A stretch of DNA of 64,000 nt from Zingiber officinale (GCF_018446385.1 NC_055987.1:4984705-5048704); one strand, 5' to 3'; shown: positions 1 to 23,138, numbered from the stretch's first letter. Numbers and translations are program-made. Notes: a model not told the origin generated them from the sequence alone.

Positions 1-743
1 GAAGACTTATTTTCAACCATAAGACTTAATCCCAAAGGAAGTCAAATAAGAGAAGAATCCAAACCAACAAGTCTAGACAAACCCACATGCACTTAGGTGT
101 TACTCGCATTGAGGATCACTAGTGGCAAGGATTGTTGGTGGTCGAGATTGGGCGATGCCGGTGATGCTTTTGATGATGCGTATCGGGAGAGTGGTGGCGG
201 TTGTCTGGGATAGGGCTGATGCGGTGGTTGCTCGATGGCCAGAATTTGAATCAATGATATCGTGGAAGGAGAGCCGGTGTAGGGTGCGGCGGTGAGTCGG
301 AGCAGCCCCGTGCGTTGTGCCTCGGGGAAGGGGAGGCGTAGCAGCTATTGGTGTGGTGACGAGCAACAGTTGACTTCGTGTGTGGGCAGAGGAGAGAAGG
401 AAAGAGTGCCAGTGAGGTCGTGGCTAGTCGATGGAGGCGCGTGCGCATGGGCGACGGTGAGGCAATGATGCAACGCGGAGATGAAAGTATGTGAGAGGTA
501 GAAGAGGCGGAGATGGAACCCCAATTTCGAATCCCTAATTTCAAAGTTGCTTTGATACTATGTTATTTGAGATAAAAAGAATTGATAATCTTTATTGAAG
601 AGTTAGACATATTTATATACAAATTAAGAATTTATCTTAGGAAACTATAATTACAGATAATAATAGTGAATAAATTCACACTTATGATTCCTTGAAGCCT
701 ATCATTAGGCTAAATTTTGTTTCTCATCACTAACTTCTCAACA
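1..743 (-). mobile_element. TRIM-like or short-LTR copia element, 5' end only
   Basis: Read on the minus strand, 743-561 looks like a complete short LTR of about 183 bp. It opens with TGTTGAGA, has a TATAAATA box and an AATAAAG signal, and ends AATAACA. It is followed at once (560-549) by TAGTATCAAAGC, a close match to the initiator-Met tRNA primer site TGGTATCAGAGC of plant copia elements. The leader runs off the window edge, so the other end is not visible. The moderately GC-rich stretch 100-550 shows no recognisable protein domain. A short LTR with no visible coding suggests TRIM, but a short-LTR copia is equally possible. It lies upstream of the first visible kinase exon, so probably in an intron of that gene. 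Confidence 0.5.
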
Positions 744-1522
744 CTTTAATTTTGTGCTTTTAAAAGTAGAAATCAGAGGGGTCAATTCCATTAGCAATAT
801 ATAAATATGTAGAAACTGAAAAAAATTGTAGAGGAGAGGCAGAGAAGTGATTTCATTTGTGTACTCACTTTTTTACATTACTCATGCAACAGTTCTCATC
901 ATTACTGAAAACCACTCTTGATGGTTAATCCACAAGTTAATTGAAGGACAAATTGCCTTCTAGTTTAACATTGTTTGTGCATTCTTGTTTTGTAAAAGTT
1001 GGGGGAAATTTTTTCTAGTGAATGAAATCCTTCTGCAATTATCTAGTTGATTGCCGATCATTTAGTCACCATGTAGAAGTTTGAAGTATAAACGTTGCTT
1101 GCTTATTGTGTTAAATAGAAGGGTAAATCACAATATTGCCATGTAACCCCAATATATCCACTTTAGTCCTAATAATCCCAGGTGATGATGTTATATCAGT
1201 GAAACAAAATTAAATGAAAAAAAATTCTTTGTTTTGATAAAGGAAAAAATTTAACACAATGGACTTAATTGCCATGTATTTTGAATTAGGAACTACAGTG
1301 GAGATTTGGAGTTGAAAGGGGTATATCAAGTACCCCCACACTCACAAGGGTTGCATGCTTATATATCTTAGCTTAAATAGACAGTTCATGCACTGTAGAT
1401 AGTTTTCCATTTGTAATCAAAGCCAATAATTTTGTTTTTTCTTTCATTATTGTTCTAATATTGTATCAATCATTTGTGTTTGAATAGAAGCTAAAGATTG
1501 TTACTTGTCTCATCTGCTGTAG
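744..1522. other. Intron or 5' flank of the receptor kinase; no gene seen
   Basis: AT-rich sequence without a coding signal. It ends in a pyrimidine-rich stretch and AG at 1521-1522, directly before the first visible kinase exon, so it is most simply the intron that precedes the transmembrane exon. Confidence 0.5.
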
Positions 1523-13113
<11,591 letters not shown>

Positions 13114-13398
13114 TATGTATCATTGTGTTGTCTATGTTCTATGCCCTATTTTGTGTAGATTGTCATTGTGCCTTTGGTCTGCAAGAGTGTTTGTTCGTAA
13201 AGAAACCACAGTTTCTTCTTCAAACTAAATTCTCTGTATATTTTTGTGACTTGTGCTAGCTTGAATTACCTGTAGATTTCATCTGTATATTTTTGTGGCT
13301 TGTGACTTGTGCTTGCTTGACTATAGGAGTTTGACTGTCGCAAATGTAAAATGTAACTCATGATAATGTCCTCATATAATTGCATAAACAATCAAACT

Positions 13399-13611
13399 GT
13401 GGTCCCTTCGGATGGATCTAGTGGCTAGCGCATGAGGTGTTGTCACCATGAGATCCGGGGTTCGATTCTCAGCAAAGTCGAGGTAAATATTTCTCTTATG
13501 TATTGGTCACTATTCCAAAGACTAGTAGCCGCATGTGATTTATCTATTCATGTTAGTTTTGAGATAAATTGACGGGACCGTTGGGGGTGAGCGTATTTAC
13601 ATTTTGTCACC
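13399..13611 (+). mobile_element. tRNA-derived SINE with 8-bp target duplication
   Basis: The 213-bp element shows an A-box-like stretch (TAGTGGCTAGCGCATGAGG, about 13420-13438) and a good pol III B box GGTTCGATTC (about 13460-13469), in the order and spacing of tRNA-derived SINEs. ATCAAACT flanks it at 13391-13398 and 13612-13619. It lies 0.3 kb downstream of the kinase stop codon. The SINE family is not assigned. Confidence 0.75.
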
Positions 13612-13619
13612 ATCAAACT

Positions 13620-13819
13620 ATGAAATTAATATGTAACTCATGATTCCTCGTATATTGAAAACTCATGAAGTGTCAGGTTGATTTAAAATAAGCACAAAAG
13701 GGTTTGTATTATTTATCTATTTAGATAAAATTAAAAGTAAAATGAATGCTAATATAATAGGAAAATAAAGTTAATGTATCTATTTATACCTAATTAAGAA
13801 AATTTAATTTCATTGTGTG
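13620..13819. other. AT-rich spacer between SINE and degraded copia
   Basis: No coding or structural signal seen. Confidence 0.5.
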
Positions 13820-14183
13820 GAAGGAGAGGAAGAGAGAAAGATATTGTCCGATGTAACAAGACAAAGATGCACAAGAAACATGAGGAAGAGAAAAAAGAGC
13901 GTGCTTACTCCACAAAATGATTGAAGATTTATTATAATTCTCTTTACATAAGAGAATCACATCTAATGATTCTCATGATACAATAAGTTTACAATGATCC
14001 TTATAAATAGTGTCTAAATTTTAAATTCGGTAAAATCGTAACAAAATTATGTTATAAAAAAATCATACTGAATTCTGTTATAAAAAATTATAATAGAATT
14101 TTATTACGAAAAAATTTTAATAGATTTTTTTCCATGACGTCCCTTGCATTGACCTTCATTTAGATATAAGTCACCTGTCAACA
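13820..14183 (-). repeat. LTR (downstream copy) of the degraded copia
   Basis: Matches 18277-18723 from the purine-rich GGAAGAGAGGAAGAGAGAAA stretch to the GTCAACA end, with substantial divergence and a shorter left part. The left boundary is approximate. Confidence 0.75.
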
Positions 14184-14272
14184 ATTTCTATTTTGACGAA
14201 TATTTACCCGTTCGAAGAACACAAGTATCTGAGCAAAATTTCACTTAATCTCTAGGTCTGTGATTCCTTCCT

Positions 14273-15750
14273 TTAGCATCTAAAGATATGAATCAAGTTC
14301 AAGCAATGCTTGAACTTTTTTGCGGTCATTGACTTTATCAATATGTCTGTAGCATTATTTATAGTGTGAACTTTTTTAAGTTGAATTTCCTCGGAAGCAA
14401 TCAACCCTCTAATCTTATGAAACCTCACATTAATGTGCTTGGTTCTTGTATGATACACATGATTCTTCGCGAAATAGATAACACTTTGACTATCATATAA
14501 CAACTTGACTCTACCTTGTTGAACGTTCAGTTTTCAGACTAATCTTGTAAGTCATAAAGCTTTCTTCGCTGTTTCAATTGTTGTCATATACTCCGACTAC
14601 GTAGTAGACAATGCAACGATAGATTGTATCATAGACTTCCAACAAATAGATCCTTCTGCCATATCTTGTAGTAGATCTCTTGTCATCTAAATCTCCTGCA
14701 TAGTCTACATCTATGCACCCAACAACTAAAGAATCTGTCGGTTATCTATTGAATATGATATCATAATCAGTTGCATTTCTCAAGTATATAAAAATCCACT
14801 TTATTGCATTCCAACGTGGTCAACTAGGATTTGAGAGAAACTTGCTCACCATAATAACTGCTTATGCCAAATTTGGTCTCGTGCAAACCATGACATACAT
14901 CAGACAATCAACTGCACTAGCATAAGGAACCTTTGATATCTCTTGGATCTCCTAATCCGTCTTTGGGCACTGTGTATTGGATAACTTGAAATGATACATC
15001 AGGGGGTGTGCTTATTGACTATGCATTCTTTATGTTGAACCTATATAACACCTTCTCTACATAGTTACATTGAGAAAATCATAATCTCCTTATAGTTCTA
15101 TCCCGGTGAATTTTCATCCCAAGAATCTTTTTGACCTCTCCCAAATCTTTCATGTCAAATTCCTTACCAATAGCCTTTTCAATTTGTCAACACTCTCATC
15201 TTCTTCGCAACAACCCACTTGCACTCTATAGTTCGTTTTCCTTAAGAAGTTCAACTAGATCCCACGTTTGGTTCTTATGCAGCAACTCCATCTTCTTTGT
15301 CATAGCACCCATCCACTTGTCATTCTCAGAGCTATGTACTACCCCTTGAAAAGATATAGGATAGCGGATAAGTGCATAAAATACCAAGTCTTCGAATCTG
15401 TATATGGTGGGTGACTTTTATGACACGTCTCATTCTGTCACCAGCTATAGTGCTGTGTTCTATGTGCTCTGACCTAAAATCATCAAAGCCATTAGTCTCT
15501 AGCTTCTGATGTTCCCTATACCGATGACTTTGTAGGACAAATCATTTCCCATTAACATTGAACCAAAATTCACTGCCCAATGGGTATCAAATCACTCCTT
15601 ATTTGGAGTCATGCGATATGAACATGCAGTCTAAGATCCATGCATCTATTAGCTCGGCATAACTGATAACATATCTGCATCATCGCTCTCTGAATTTTCT
15701 TTTTCAATTAACTTTGCAGATTTTACCAAACTGTCTTTTTTTTCTGCAAT
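14273..15750 (-). pseudogene. Copia Pol remnants (integrase, RT and RNase H pieces)
   Basis: Scattered minus-strand similarity to copia Pol. The clearest is the RNase H end around 14273-14503, with YDSQSVIYFAKN, HTRTKHINVRFH and a NNATDILIKSM stretch typical of copia. Fossil, heavily broken. Confidence 0.7.
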
Positions 15751-15757
15751 ATGTTTT

Positions 15758-17474
15758 TGTTAGTGCAGTTGACACTAATAATTGAACTTTGGTTTTGATG
15801 AACGATAAATGGTTAAAGATAGATTCTGTGTGATTTGATATTTTTACCAAGTGTACAGGAATTGACGAATCTAGAGGAGTTGATACCGGGCTGAAGCCTA
15901 ATTAGGTTTAAGGACCTGATAATTTGCATAAAGTCCAGATATGCCAAGTTGTGACTCAATATCTGGCAAATCAAGTGACTGCAAATGGTAAGTGAAGGTG
16001 AGTTATTGGAGGAGAGTGGTCTAGTGAGAACAAGTCTCGGTAGGACTATAGGCGTGGTCCGGCTTAGAGCCATTTTCGATGTCTAAATTGAGATATTGAC
16101 TATATTATGGTCTTGGGAAGACAAGATTTAATTAATAATCATTTTATTTAACTATGTTAACTCTGTTTTGCAAGTTATATTTTGTTTTGTGTATTAACGC
16201 CTTTTTGTAAGGTTAGATTCTGTGTGATTTAATATTTTTACTAAGTGTGCAGGAATTGACGGATCTAGAGGACTTGACACTAGGCTGAAGCTTAATTAGG
16301 TTTAAGGATCTGATAACTAGCATAAAGTCCAGATAAGACAAGTTGTGACTCGATATCTGGCAAGTCAAGTGACTGCAAATGGTAAGTGAAGGTGAGTTAT
16401 TGGAGGAGAGTGATCTAGTGAGGACGAGTCTCGGTGGGACTATAGGCGTAATCCAGCTTAGAGTCATTTTGGACGTCTAAACTGAGATCTTGACTAGATC
16501 ATGATATTGGGAAGACAAGATTTAATTAATAATTATTTTATTTAACTATGCTAACTCAGTTTTGCAGTTTATATTCTATTTTGTGTATTAATGCCTTTTT
16601 ACAAGGTTAAAGTGCAAAAATCAGCCTCGGATGAACAGTGTTTGAGATGCCTCGAAGCTGCGGGGAGGTGCTTTGGAGCTCGAATGAAGGCGCCCTGGAT
16701 AGGGCGGAGGTGCCCAGAGAAACTTTGAGAATAGAGGTTTGTTGTTGGAAGGTGCCTTGAAGTGCATTGAAGGTGCCTCGGAGACTATTAGAGGTGCCTC
16801 AGAGAGCATTAGAGCCGCCTCGGAGCGCTCAGAGGCGCCCTCATGCAAATAAAGACCTAGGACTTCGGAGCCGATAAGAAGCTAAACTTTACGAGATCAT
16901 ATTTGAGGTTAGAGGTGCCTCAAATAAGGTTGACGACACCTTGGATGAGGTTAGAGGCGCTCTCAACACTCTTTAAAAGTAGAGTTCGGTCAACCACTTA
17001 TAGACAACTTATATACAAGCTCATACGATTGTTATGTTACTCCAACTTCATTGTGCTACTGTCGTGCTATAAATCTACGATGTCCAACTGCTGTCGGTAG
17101 ACCAACACTAACACACGAGCTCAATCAAATTCCATTCTTCTAAGTGTTGGTAATGATTTCATTTATTGCATATCTCTTATACTTGCAAAAGAAAAGTGTA
17201 GGGTTGTTACACTTTTCTATTTCTCTACTCTTGTATTCGATTACTCTACCGGGAGTTTATTGGTAGAGAATTTAGTGGATTATCCATTGATATGTCCGAG
17301 GAATCTGGATCTTGGAGTAGGAGTCGCCGAAAGCTCCAAATCAAGTAAACCGATCATGCCTTTTTTTTCTCATCTTAGTTTATTTTTAATTCCACTTCGT
17401 ACTCGATTTCAAAACAAAAGAAAAGTTTTTAAATACACATGATTCACCCTCTTTCACATGCCATCGATCCTACA
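15758..17474. mobile_element. Solo LTR nested in the degraded copia
   Basis: Begins TGTTAGTGCAG and ends ATCGATCCTACA, and is flanked by GTTTT at 15753-15757 and 17475-17479, a clean 5-bp duplication. There is no coding region and no second LTR, so it is a solo LTR of about 1.7 kb. Its terminus resembles that of the kinase-intron copia LTR. It carries a 394-bp internal tandem duplication. Short GGCGCC/GAGGTGCC-type repeats follow at about 16640-16960. Confidence 0.75.
15812..16608. repeat. 394-bp tandem duplication inside the solo LTR
   Basis: AGATTCTGTGTGATTT recurs at 15821 and 16215, and the following roughly 390 bases match closely between the two units. The offset is 394 bp. The copies differ at scattered positions, so the duplication is not recent. 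Confidence 0.85.
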
Positions 17475-17484
17475 GTTTTTTTAT

Positions 17485-17901
17485 TTATGGACAATCTCCC
17501 TTCATATGACCTTTGCCTTCACACTTGTAGCACATGATCACCTTCTTTCTTCTCAATTTAAAACGAGACTTGTTGTTGTTGCCCAATCTATACCGAGTTT
17601 TGCTCCTACCACGCTCTTGGTTACTATTCACCACAAGTTCTTTTCCCTGAGAAACTTCATCGCTTGTTTTCTTTCTTTGATGAAAACCTAACAATGCACC
17701 TGTTATCTCCTCCAATTTAATAGTTTCTTTACTCCATATTAAAGTAGTAACCAAATTCTCGTACGTAGGAGATGAAGGTAGAGAATTTAGCAACATCAAC
17801 GTCTTGTCTTTGTCTTCAATCTTCACATCAATTCGCTTCAAATCGCTCACAATTTGGTTGAATACGTTGATATATTGGCTCAGATCGATTCCCTCTATCA
17901 T
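17485..17901 (-). CDS. Copia Gag fragment with zinc knuckle
   Basis: 138 codons with the copia Gag core (LMLLNSLPSSPTYENLV, LTTLIWSKE-like) and a C-terminal CCHC knuckle CYKCEGKGHMKGDC, which binds RNA in this family. Fossil; part of the broken element 13820-18723. Confidence 0.8.
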   Translation of the reverse strand: MIEGIDLSQYINVFNQIVSDLKRIDVKIEDKDKTLMLLNSLPSSPTYENLVTTLIWSKETIKLEEITGALLGFHQRKKTSDEVSQGKELVVNSNQERGRSKTRYRLGNNNKSRFKLRRKKVIMCYKCEGKGHMKGDCP

Positions 17902-18276
17902 CTTCAGCTTGAATAATTTCTATTTAAGATATAACTTATTTGTTAATTACTTTGACATGTACCGACTTTCTAGCTTTTGCTAAATTATCACTGGTGACTT
18001 CTCGTCCATGACATGGTACATCACAACATCCGTAAGATAAAGTCTGATTGTTGCCACTGCCTTTGCCTAAAGTTTGTCTCATCCGATCTTTCCATGCTTT
18101 ATGGTTTCCTTTCTCCTAGCATCTTCATCATGCCTTGTTGCACCAACAAATCCTTGACCCTTCTCTACCATAATATGAAATTCCCACTTTCGTCAAATTT
18201 CATCATATCAAACTTCGCAAAAGACGTCTCCAACATGTTAAAGAAATCCATCAAAACCTGTAGCTCTGATACCAAT

Positions 18277-18723
18277 TGTCGCGCTTAGAGGGGGGGCAAC
18301 ATCTCTCAACCTTTAATGCGGAAGAAAAGGAAGAGAGAAAGAGATCGAGCGGAGTAACGAGACAAAGACACATAAGAAAGAGCAAACACGAGGAAGAAGA
18401 AGAGGAGGAGGAAGAAGAAGAGTTACCGTGGTTCAGCGGTGTGCCTATTCTATAAAATGGCTGAAGCTTTATTAAAATTTTCTTTACATAAGAGAATCAC
18501 ATTCAATCATTCTTATGATATAATAGGTTTACAATAATCCCTATAAATAGTGCCTAAATCCTAGATCCAGTAAAACAATAATAGAATTATGTTATGAAAA
18601 ATTATAACTAAATTATATTATGAAAAATTGTAATAGAATTATATTACGAAAAATCTTATTAGATTTTTCTATCATGACGTCCCTCATATTGACCTTCGTT
18701 TAGATGTGAGCCAACCGTCAACA
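18277..18723 (-). repeat. LTR (upstream copy) of the degraded copia
   Basis: 447 bp, plus-strand ends TGTCGCGC and GTCAACA, with a short G run (18290-18296) near the terminus. Its outer edge cuts into a coding-like fragment at 18724. Confidence 0.82.
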
Positions 18724-19010
18724 CATGTAAAACTGTTTTTCATGTATTCCTCGAGTATCTTCCTGGCAATTTTCTGGCTTTGATTTGGTTTCTGATGGTG
18801 GCGTACCCACCGAAGCAAGGTATCGGCTGCTGCTCGCACTGAGCAGATTTCGGATGCTGGATCGGCCACATAGCTGTATTTGCCAGGTATGCCCATTAAC
18901 AACATTACCTCAAATATTTGGTAAAGAGGGTTGTAATTAGTTGCAGGCTTGCATGAAGTCTTTAATTTATATGCATACATGACAATATTCGTTATAAGGT
19001 GTTTGTGCAT
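18724..19010 (-). pseudogene. Unrecognised coding-like fragment cut by an LTR
   Basis: A minus-strand open frame about 96 codons long up to the LTR edge. It has a well-behaved composition, including IPGKYSYVADPASEICSV and AADTLLRWVRHHQ. It does not look like a transposon protein and I do not recognise the family. The frame ends where the copia LTR begins at 18723, and no continuation is seen on the far side of the element. It may be a gene exon truncated by the insertion or a chance frame. Confidence 0.3.
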
Positions 19011-19183
19011 GATATTCTAGATTATAGTCATTCACAACTGCAAAATCCTCATAGATGTATTTTAGCGAATGACATATCAACTTTAGGTAAAGCAGATCTT
19101 TTAACTGTTCTTTTGTTCACAAGTTCAAATGTTATCACTCGTTGCACGCTTTCTGCTTTTGTATCATCGATATGATCAATTGA

Positions 19184-22100
19184 TCAGTTGTTCTTTCTTC
19201 TGCTAAACAAGCTCGGATTGTTTGGCTTGAATGGATTGCTGCCAGAGTTTGCATACTGACTAAATCCCATAGCTCCAGAAGTTGATCCAGATTTACTCAA
19301 TGATCTTGGACAGGCTTCCTGATTTGACTCATTAAGCTTTGACTTCCAGAAAGACAAGCCATAATGGGGATTAGAGCATTTGTGCTGCTCCTGCTCTGAG
19401 AACTGCTGCTGAGCTATGCCGGCCAACAAGCTTACTCTTCTACTGCTACTAGGGTCACTTGTGGCAGCAGGTTTACTTTGTACCTCTCCTACCTTTGAAG
19501 GTAAGGTAAAGCCTTCTTTTTCCTTGCTATTTGGTTCAGTATTTTTATCTCTTTCCAGGAACTGTGGTTTACCTATCTCAGAAAACACCCTGAGAAGCTC
19601 ATCAGTCTGTAATTCACAGGAAAGGTTTTTCAGTACTTCACCATCAGCAGCAGCACCACCATGGCAGGAAGAAGACGAATCCATGCCAGCTAAACTTGGA
19701 ACTTCTGTTGCATTCTTGCTGAAACTTGGTGCACTGGAATTCCCAGCGAATCCACCATTGAAATTGCAGTTGGTGGAGCTTGAAGCCAATGACTGTGTGT
19801 TGACATGCTTAATATAACTCAACAATTTCAGTTTTGCAGCCATCATCTTTCCTTCTGGGCTCGTGTTGCTCAAGTAGTGGAGCAAGCTCTCTCGGTAACT
19901 TGGTGAAACTTTGGTCTGCAATTTTTTGTGCCATGAGACAGATACTTCATGAAGCATGAGGAAAAATAATAATAAATTTGTTGGTGGATGTGGAGACTTA
20001 CATAAGCAAGCTGTTTTGGCTGCTCAAAGGCTATTGAAACTGTTGATTCACCTGAAGCATGCCCGGGACGTTTAAATGTGCTTCTTTTTTGCTCCGTGTT
20101 TGACTTAGAACAATATGGGGACTCTGTTTAGAATATTTGGTGGCAGGTATATATGGATTAGTTAAAGCAGTAAATGCTTAGATTTACTAGTAATATTTCT
20201 CCAATTTCTGTAAAAGTGTAAAAACTAAATTGTACCTTTTTTGTTGCTAGTTCTTGGAGTAGGTCTTGATTGAGGACAGATTGAAACCCCTTGCTTACAA
20301 TTCATAATTTGTTTTCTGCTATCTGATGCGGTATTGGATGCAGCAGAATCAGTTGGTTTGATGACAGCAACAGAGCTGGATCGTGATTGTGGATCAGAAC
20401 CTGGGTTTGAAATAATGTTGCGTTCGTTTCTCGTGGCCCTCCTCTTGCTTGGGAAGTATTTTTGGTGCCAGGTTGAAAGTTCCAGTTCAGCGTATGTGCG
20501 ATTGTTTCTGAGAGATTGGAACACCTGCTTTGCATGCTCTTGCAAGCACATTGCCTGGATAACCAATACCGGTATTAATTATTTCACGAGACAATCTGAC
20601 CCACCCTTTTTGGTGGTGATTGTTGTTGTTGTCGGACATGTATGAAGAAAGATAATATAGGTTTTGTTACCTCTCTATACGGTATAGAATCTGGCGAGTT
20701 TGAAGTGATTGCCTTGTTGAATACTACATAGACATCAGTCTGCAGTGGATTAATCAACAAAAAATGGAAATATTATTCAGTTGAATTGAACTCAAGTAGA
20801 CTCATAAAATCTTGGATGGATTGCTAGGAGACTAAGGGTGAGTAAAAATTCGATAAAACCAAATTAACCAAATCGAACCGACCGAATTTAAGAATTTGGT
20901 TCGGTTAATTCGGTTTTCAATTTTTTTTTTAAAATTCGGTTCGGTTTTTGATGAATTCGGTTCGGTTTCGATTTTAAATTTTATAATTCGATTAAACCGA
21001 TTAAACCGAATAAAAATATTTATTAATTTATTTTTATTTAAAAATATAATAAATAAAATAAAATCTTTTTTTTTTTTAATTAAAATCAAATAAAGTTTTA
21101 AAATTCGGTTAATTCCGAATTAACCGATCTTTTATCGGTTTGGTCGGTTCGATTTTTATAGAGAATTCAATCGGTTCGATTGGTTAAAAAAAAATCAATT
21201 TATTCGATTTTTTATTTATTCGGTTCGGTCGATTCGATTTTAACTGAATGCTCAGTCTGGTAGGAGACAATGAATTAAAAGTTTCCAAGACCAACCTCAA
21301 ATTGCTCCAAAGTCATGTACATCCCATCTCTGTGTTTTTGCCTAAGTGTTGCAAAATCACCAGGCTTGCTCACCCTCTCTGAGTAATCAGTAGTCTGCAC
21401 AGAGAACCCTATTAATCGACAACCAAATAAATGGAGTTAAATTCAGAGATGAAAGACCTGGAACTCATCAGGCATGGAGAACAATTCTTTCCTATCTTTT
21501 CTGCAGAAAAAAAAAATAGATAGCAAAACCAAATTATCAGTAAATGAATGCAAACCTAAAAAAGTGCTAACAGTGCCGAGATGTTCATCAGAATATAATC
21601 TTGTGTTAGTTTGACTCACAATTCCAGCATGTCGAGAATGTACTCGATAATTTGGTCATTCTGCCTTTGGATCGCAGATGCGCTGCTTAAGGAATTACCA
21701 TTGTTGCTTAAATCAGCTTCTTGTGCAAATTTTTCCTGCAAAATGAAAGCCACTTCATTTACATGCTTGTTTTTTTTTTCCTTCTTTTTCAAAAGTTGCC
21801 AAGATGTGGATAAGAAAATTGTTATTCTTTTCAGGATAAACTAATAGGAAAAAAAAACCTCATAATCTTCTTCTGTGTCATTCTTCTTTCTTCCTCTCTT
21901 TCTTGAATTATGTTCATCAAAGGGAGGATGTAAAAATGCATCCATTGATGCCATTGCATGCACCATCTTTTCATTCTTTTGCTCTTCAAGGGCCATCAAC
22001 CTTGCACTTCTTCTCTGCCCTGATTCAATAGCCAAAGCATGCTTCCTTCTCCTTCAATCAAAATGAAATCCAATCATCATAAATTATGAATATTTAGATG

Positions 22101-22194
22101 AAGATTAAGCTACAAGACAAGGATACTGGAAAACATGAGATAGGATTAAGCTACAAGTTATTGTTTCAGGTATAACTTACCTTACAGACACCAT
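19184..22194 (-). CDS. Bromodomain-containing protein (nine exons)
   Basis: Probable nuclear acetyl-lysine reader. Coding exons, 5' to 3': 22194-22181, 22051-21859, 21735-21620, 21500-21458, 21394-21296, 20739-20671, 20554-20236, 20123-20002 and 19915-19184. Every junction is GT-AG and phases agree, giving about 568 residues. The start MVSVRRRKHA is the first ATG of the frame, with a basic N-terminus including RKRGRKK, a likely nuclear signal. The bromodomain spans roughly residues 90-195: LFSMPDEF, a divergent DFATLRQK ZA loop, TLEQFETDVYVVFNKA, and the Asn-containing SNSPDSIPY before the C helix. The Ser-rich C-terminal 370 residues resemble plant bromodomain proteins near the BRD7/9 group, with no second domain seen. 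A hAT MITE sits in the fifth intron. Confidence 0.88.
20833..21260 (+). mobile_element. hAT-type MITE in an intron of the bromodomain gene
   Basis: 428 bp of AT-rich sequence full of TTCGGTTCGGTT/AACCGAAC motifs. Its terminal stretches are TAAGGGTGAGTA and (reverse) CCAGACTGAGCA. TAGGAGAC flanks it exactly at 20825-20832 and 21261-21268; an 8-bp duplication is the hAT signature. It has no coding capacity. A second, inverted copy lies at 22703-23138. Confidence 0.85.
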
Positions 22195-22702
22195 CTTCCA
22201 ATGTTCTACAGGTTTGGGAATTGATCCTACTTATATATTTATAGTATTGTCTAGCTCTTTATTATGAGCAATTAAAGGAATTTGTACAAGGTCTCCAGAA
22301 GATGTGCATTGACAAGGAAAGGATGGCAAATTGGTGAGTATATGAGATGTAGTTAATAGATGTTCTTGAAACTTGGTATAGAAATATATGTGCATAGCCA
22401 CTTAGCTTACTGGATGTATAATACATCATTAATATTTCTGATTCATGTATTTAAGTCTTGACCATAACAAGAATGAAGGATAAATTGTTTTCCATATAAA
22501 TGAAATGAGGGCATTTAATTCACACTTTATGATAAACAAAATAGGCAGAATAGCTCGCTCTTTACAGGAAATAGCTAATTATTTTAAATGGGGAATAAAT
22601 GATCTAATATCGTAGGATCAATGAATAGAGATAATAGCCTTTTTTCAGGATTAAAATAGCTAAAATATTTTCGAAGGAGGTGCAATTTTTGAAGGATATG
22701 AG
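22195..22702. promoter_or_regulatory. Upstream region of the bromodomain gene
   Basis: AT-rich 0.5 kb between the start codon and the second hAT MITE. It should hold the 5' UTR and core promoter. A TATATATTTATAG stretch lies close to the ATG (about 22228-22240) but could be UTR or chance. No other element is called. Confidence 0.3.
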
Positions 22703-23138
22703 TCAGGGCAGAGCATTCGGTTAAAATCGAATCGAATAGATAGAAAATCGAATAAATCGATTTTTTTCAACCAATCGAACCGATCGAATTCTCTACAAAA
22801 ATCGAACAGACCAAACCAATAAAAGATCGGTTAATTCAGTTTTTACCGAATTAATCGAATTTTAAAACTTTATTTGATTTTAATTATAAAAAAAAAGAGA
22901 TTTTATTTTATTATTATATTTTTAAATAAAAATAAATTAATAAATATTTTTCTTCCGTTTAATCAATTTATTCGATTTAGTCGAATTACAAAATTTAAAA
23001 TTGAAATCAAATCGAATTCATCGAAAATCGAACCGAATTTTTTAAAAAAATTGAAAACTGAATTAATCGAACCGAATTCTTAAATTCGGCCGGTTCGATT
23101 TGATTAATTTGATTTTATCGAATTTTTATTCACCGCTA
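22703..23138 (-). mobile_element. hAT-type MITE, inverted copy upstream of the bromodomain gene
   Basis: 436 bp, matching 20833-21260 in reverse orientation (AAAATCGAATCGA at the left, TTTTTATTCACC at the right). Imperfect 8-bp flanks GATATGAG (22695-22702) and GATATAAC (23139-23146) are consistent with an old hAT duplication. Confidence 0.75.

Larger units (their letters stand above)
13820..18723 (-). mobile_element. Degraded copia LTR retrotransposon with a nested solo LTR
   Basis: The LTRs at 18277-18723 and about 13820-14183 share the same order of motifs and end in GTCAACA. Next to the first is the exact initiator-Met tRNA site TGGTATCAGAGC (minus strand, 18274-18263), so the element runs on the minus strand. 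Parts: Gag with a zinc knuckle (17485-17901), then scattered integrase, reverse transcriptase and RNase H remnants between about 15750 and 14270. A 1.7-kb solo LTR sits inside (15758-17474). The two LTRs are strongly diverged and the reading frames carry many breaks, so this is the oldest-looking LTR element in the window. Confidence 0.85.

Noticed and set aside
251-544. Minus-strand frame near the window start as a gene
   Set aside because: It lies in the leader of the short-LTR element and has a Ser/Pro/His-rich composition without a domain.
16621-17100. Small frames in the solo LTR
   Set aside because: They arise from short GGTGCCTC/GGCGCC repeats of the LTR; no protein similarity.
20832-21093. 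Lys/Ile/Phe-rich frames within the hAT MITEs
   Set aside because: They are translations of AT-rich TTCGGTT repeats on both strands; non-coding.
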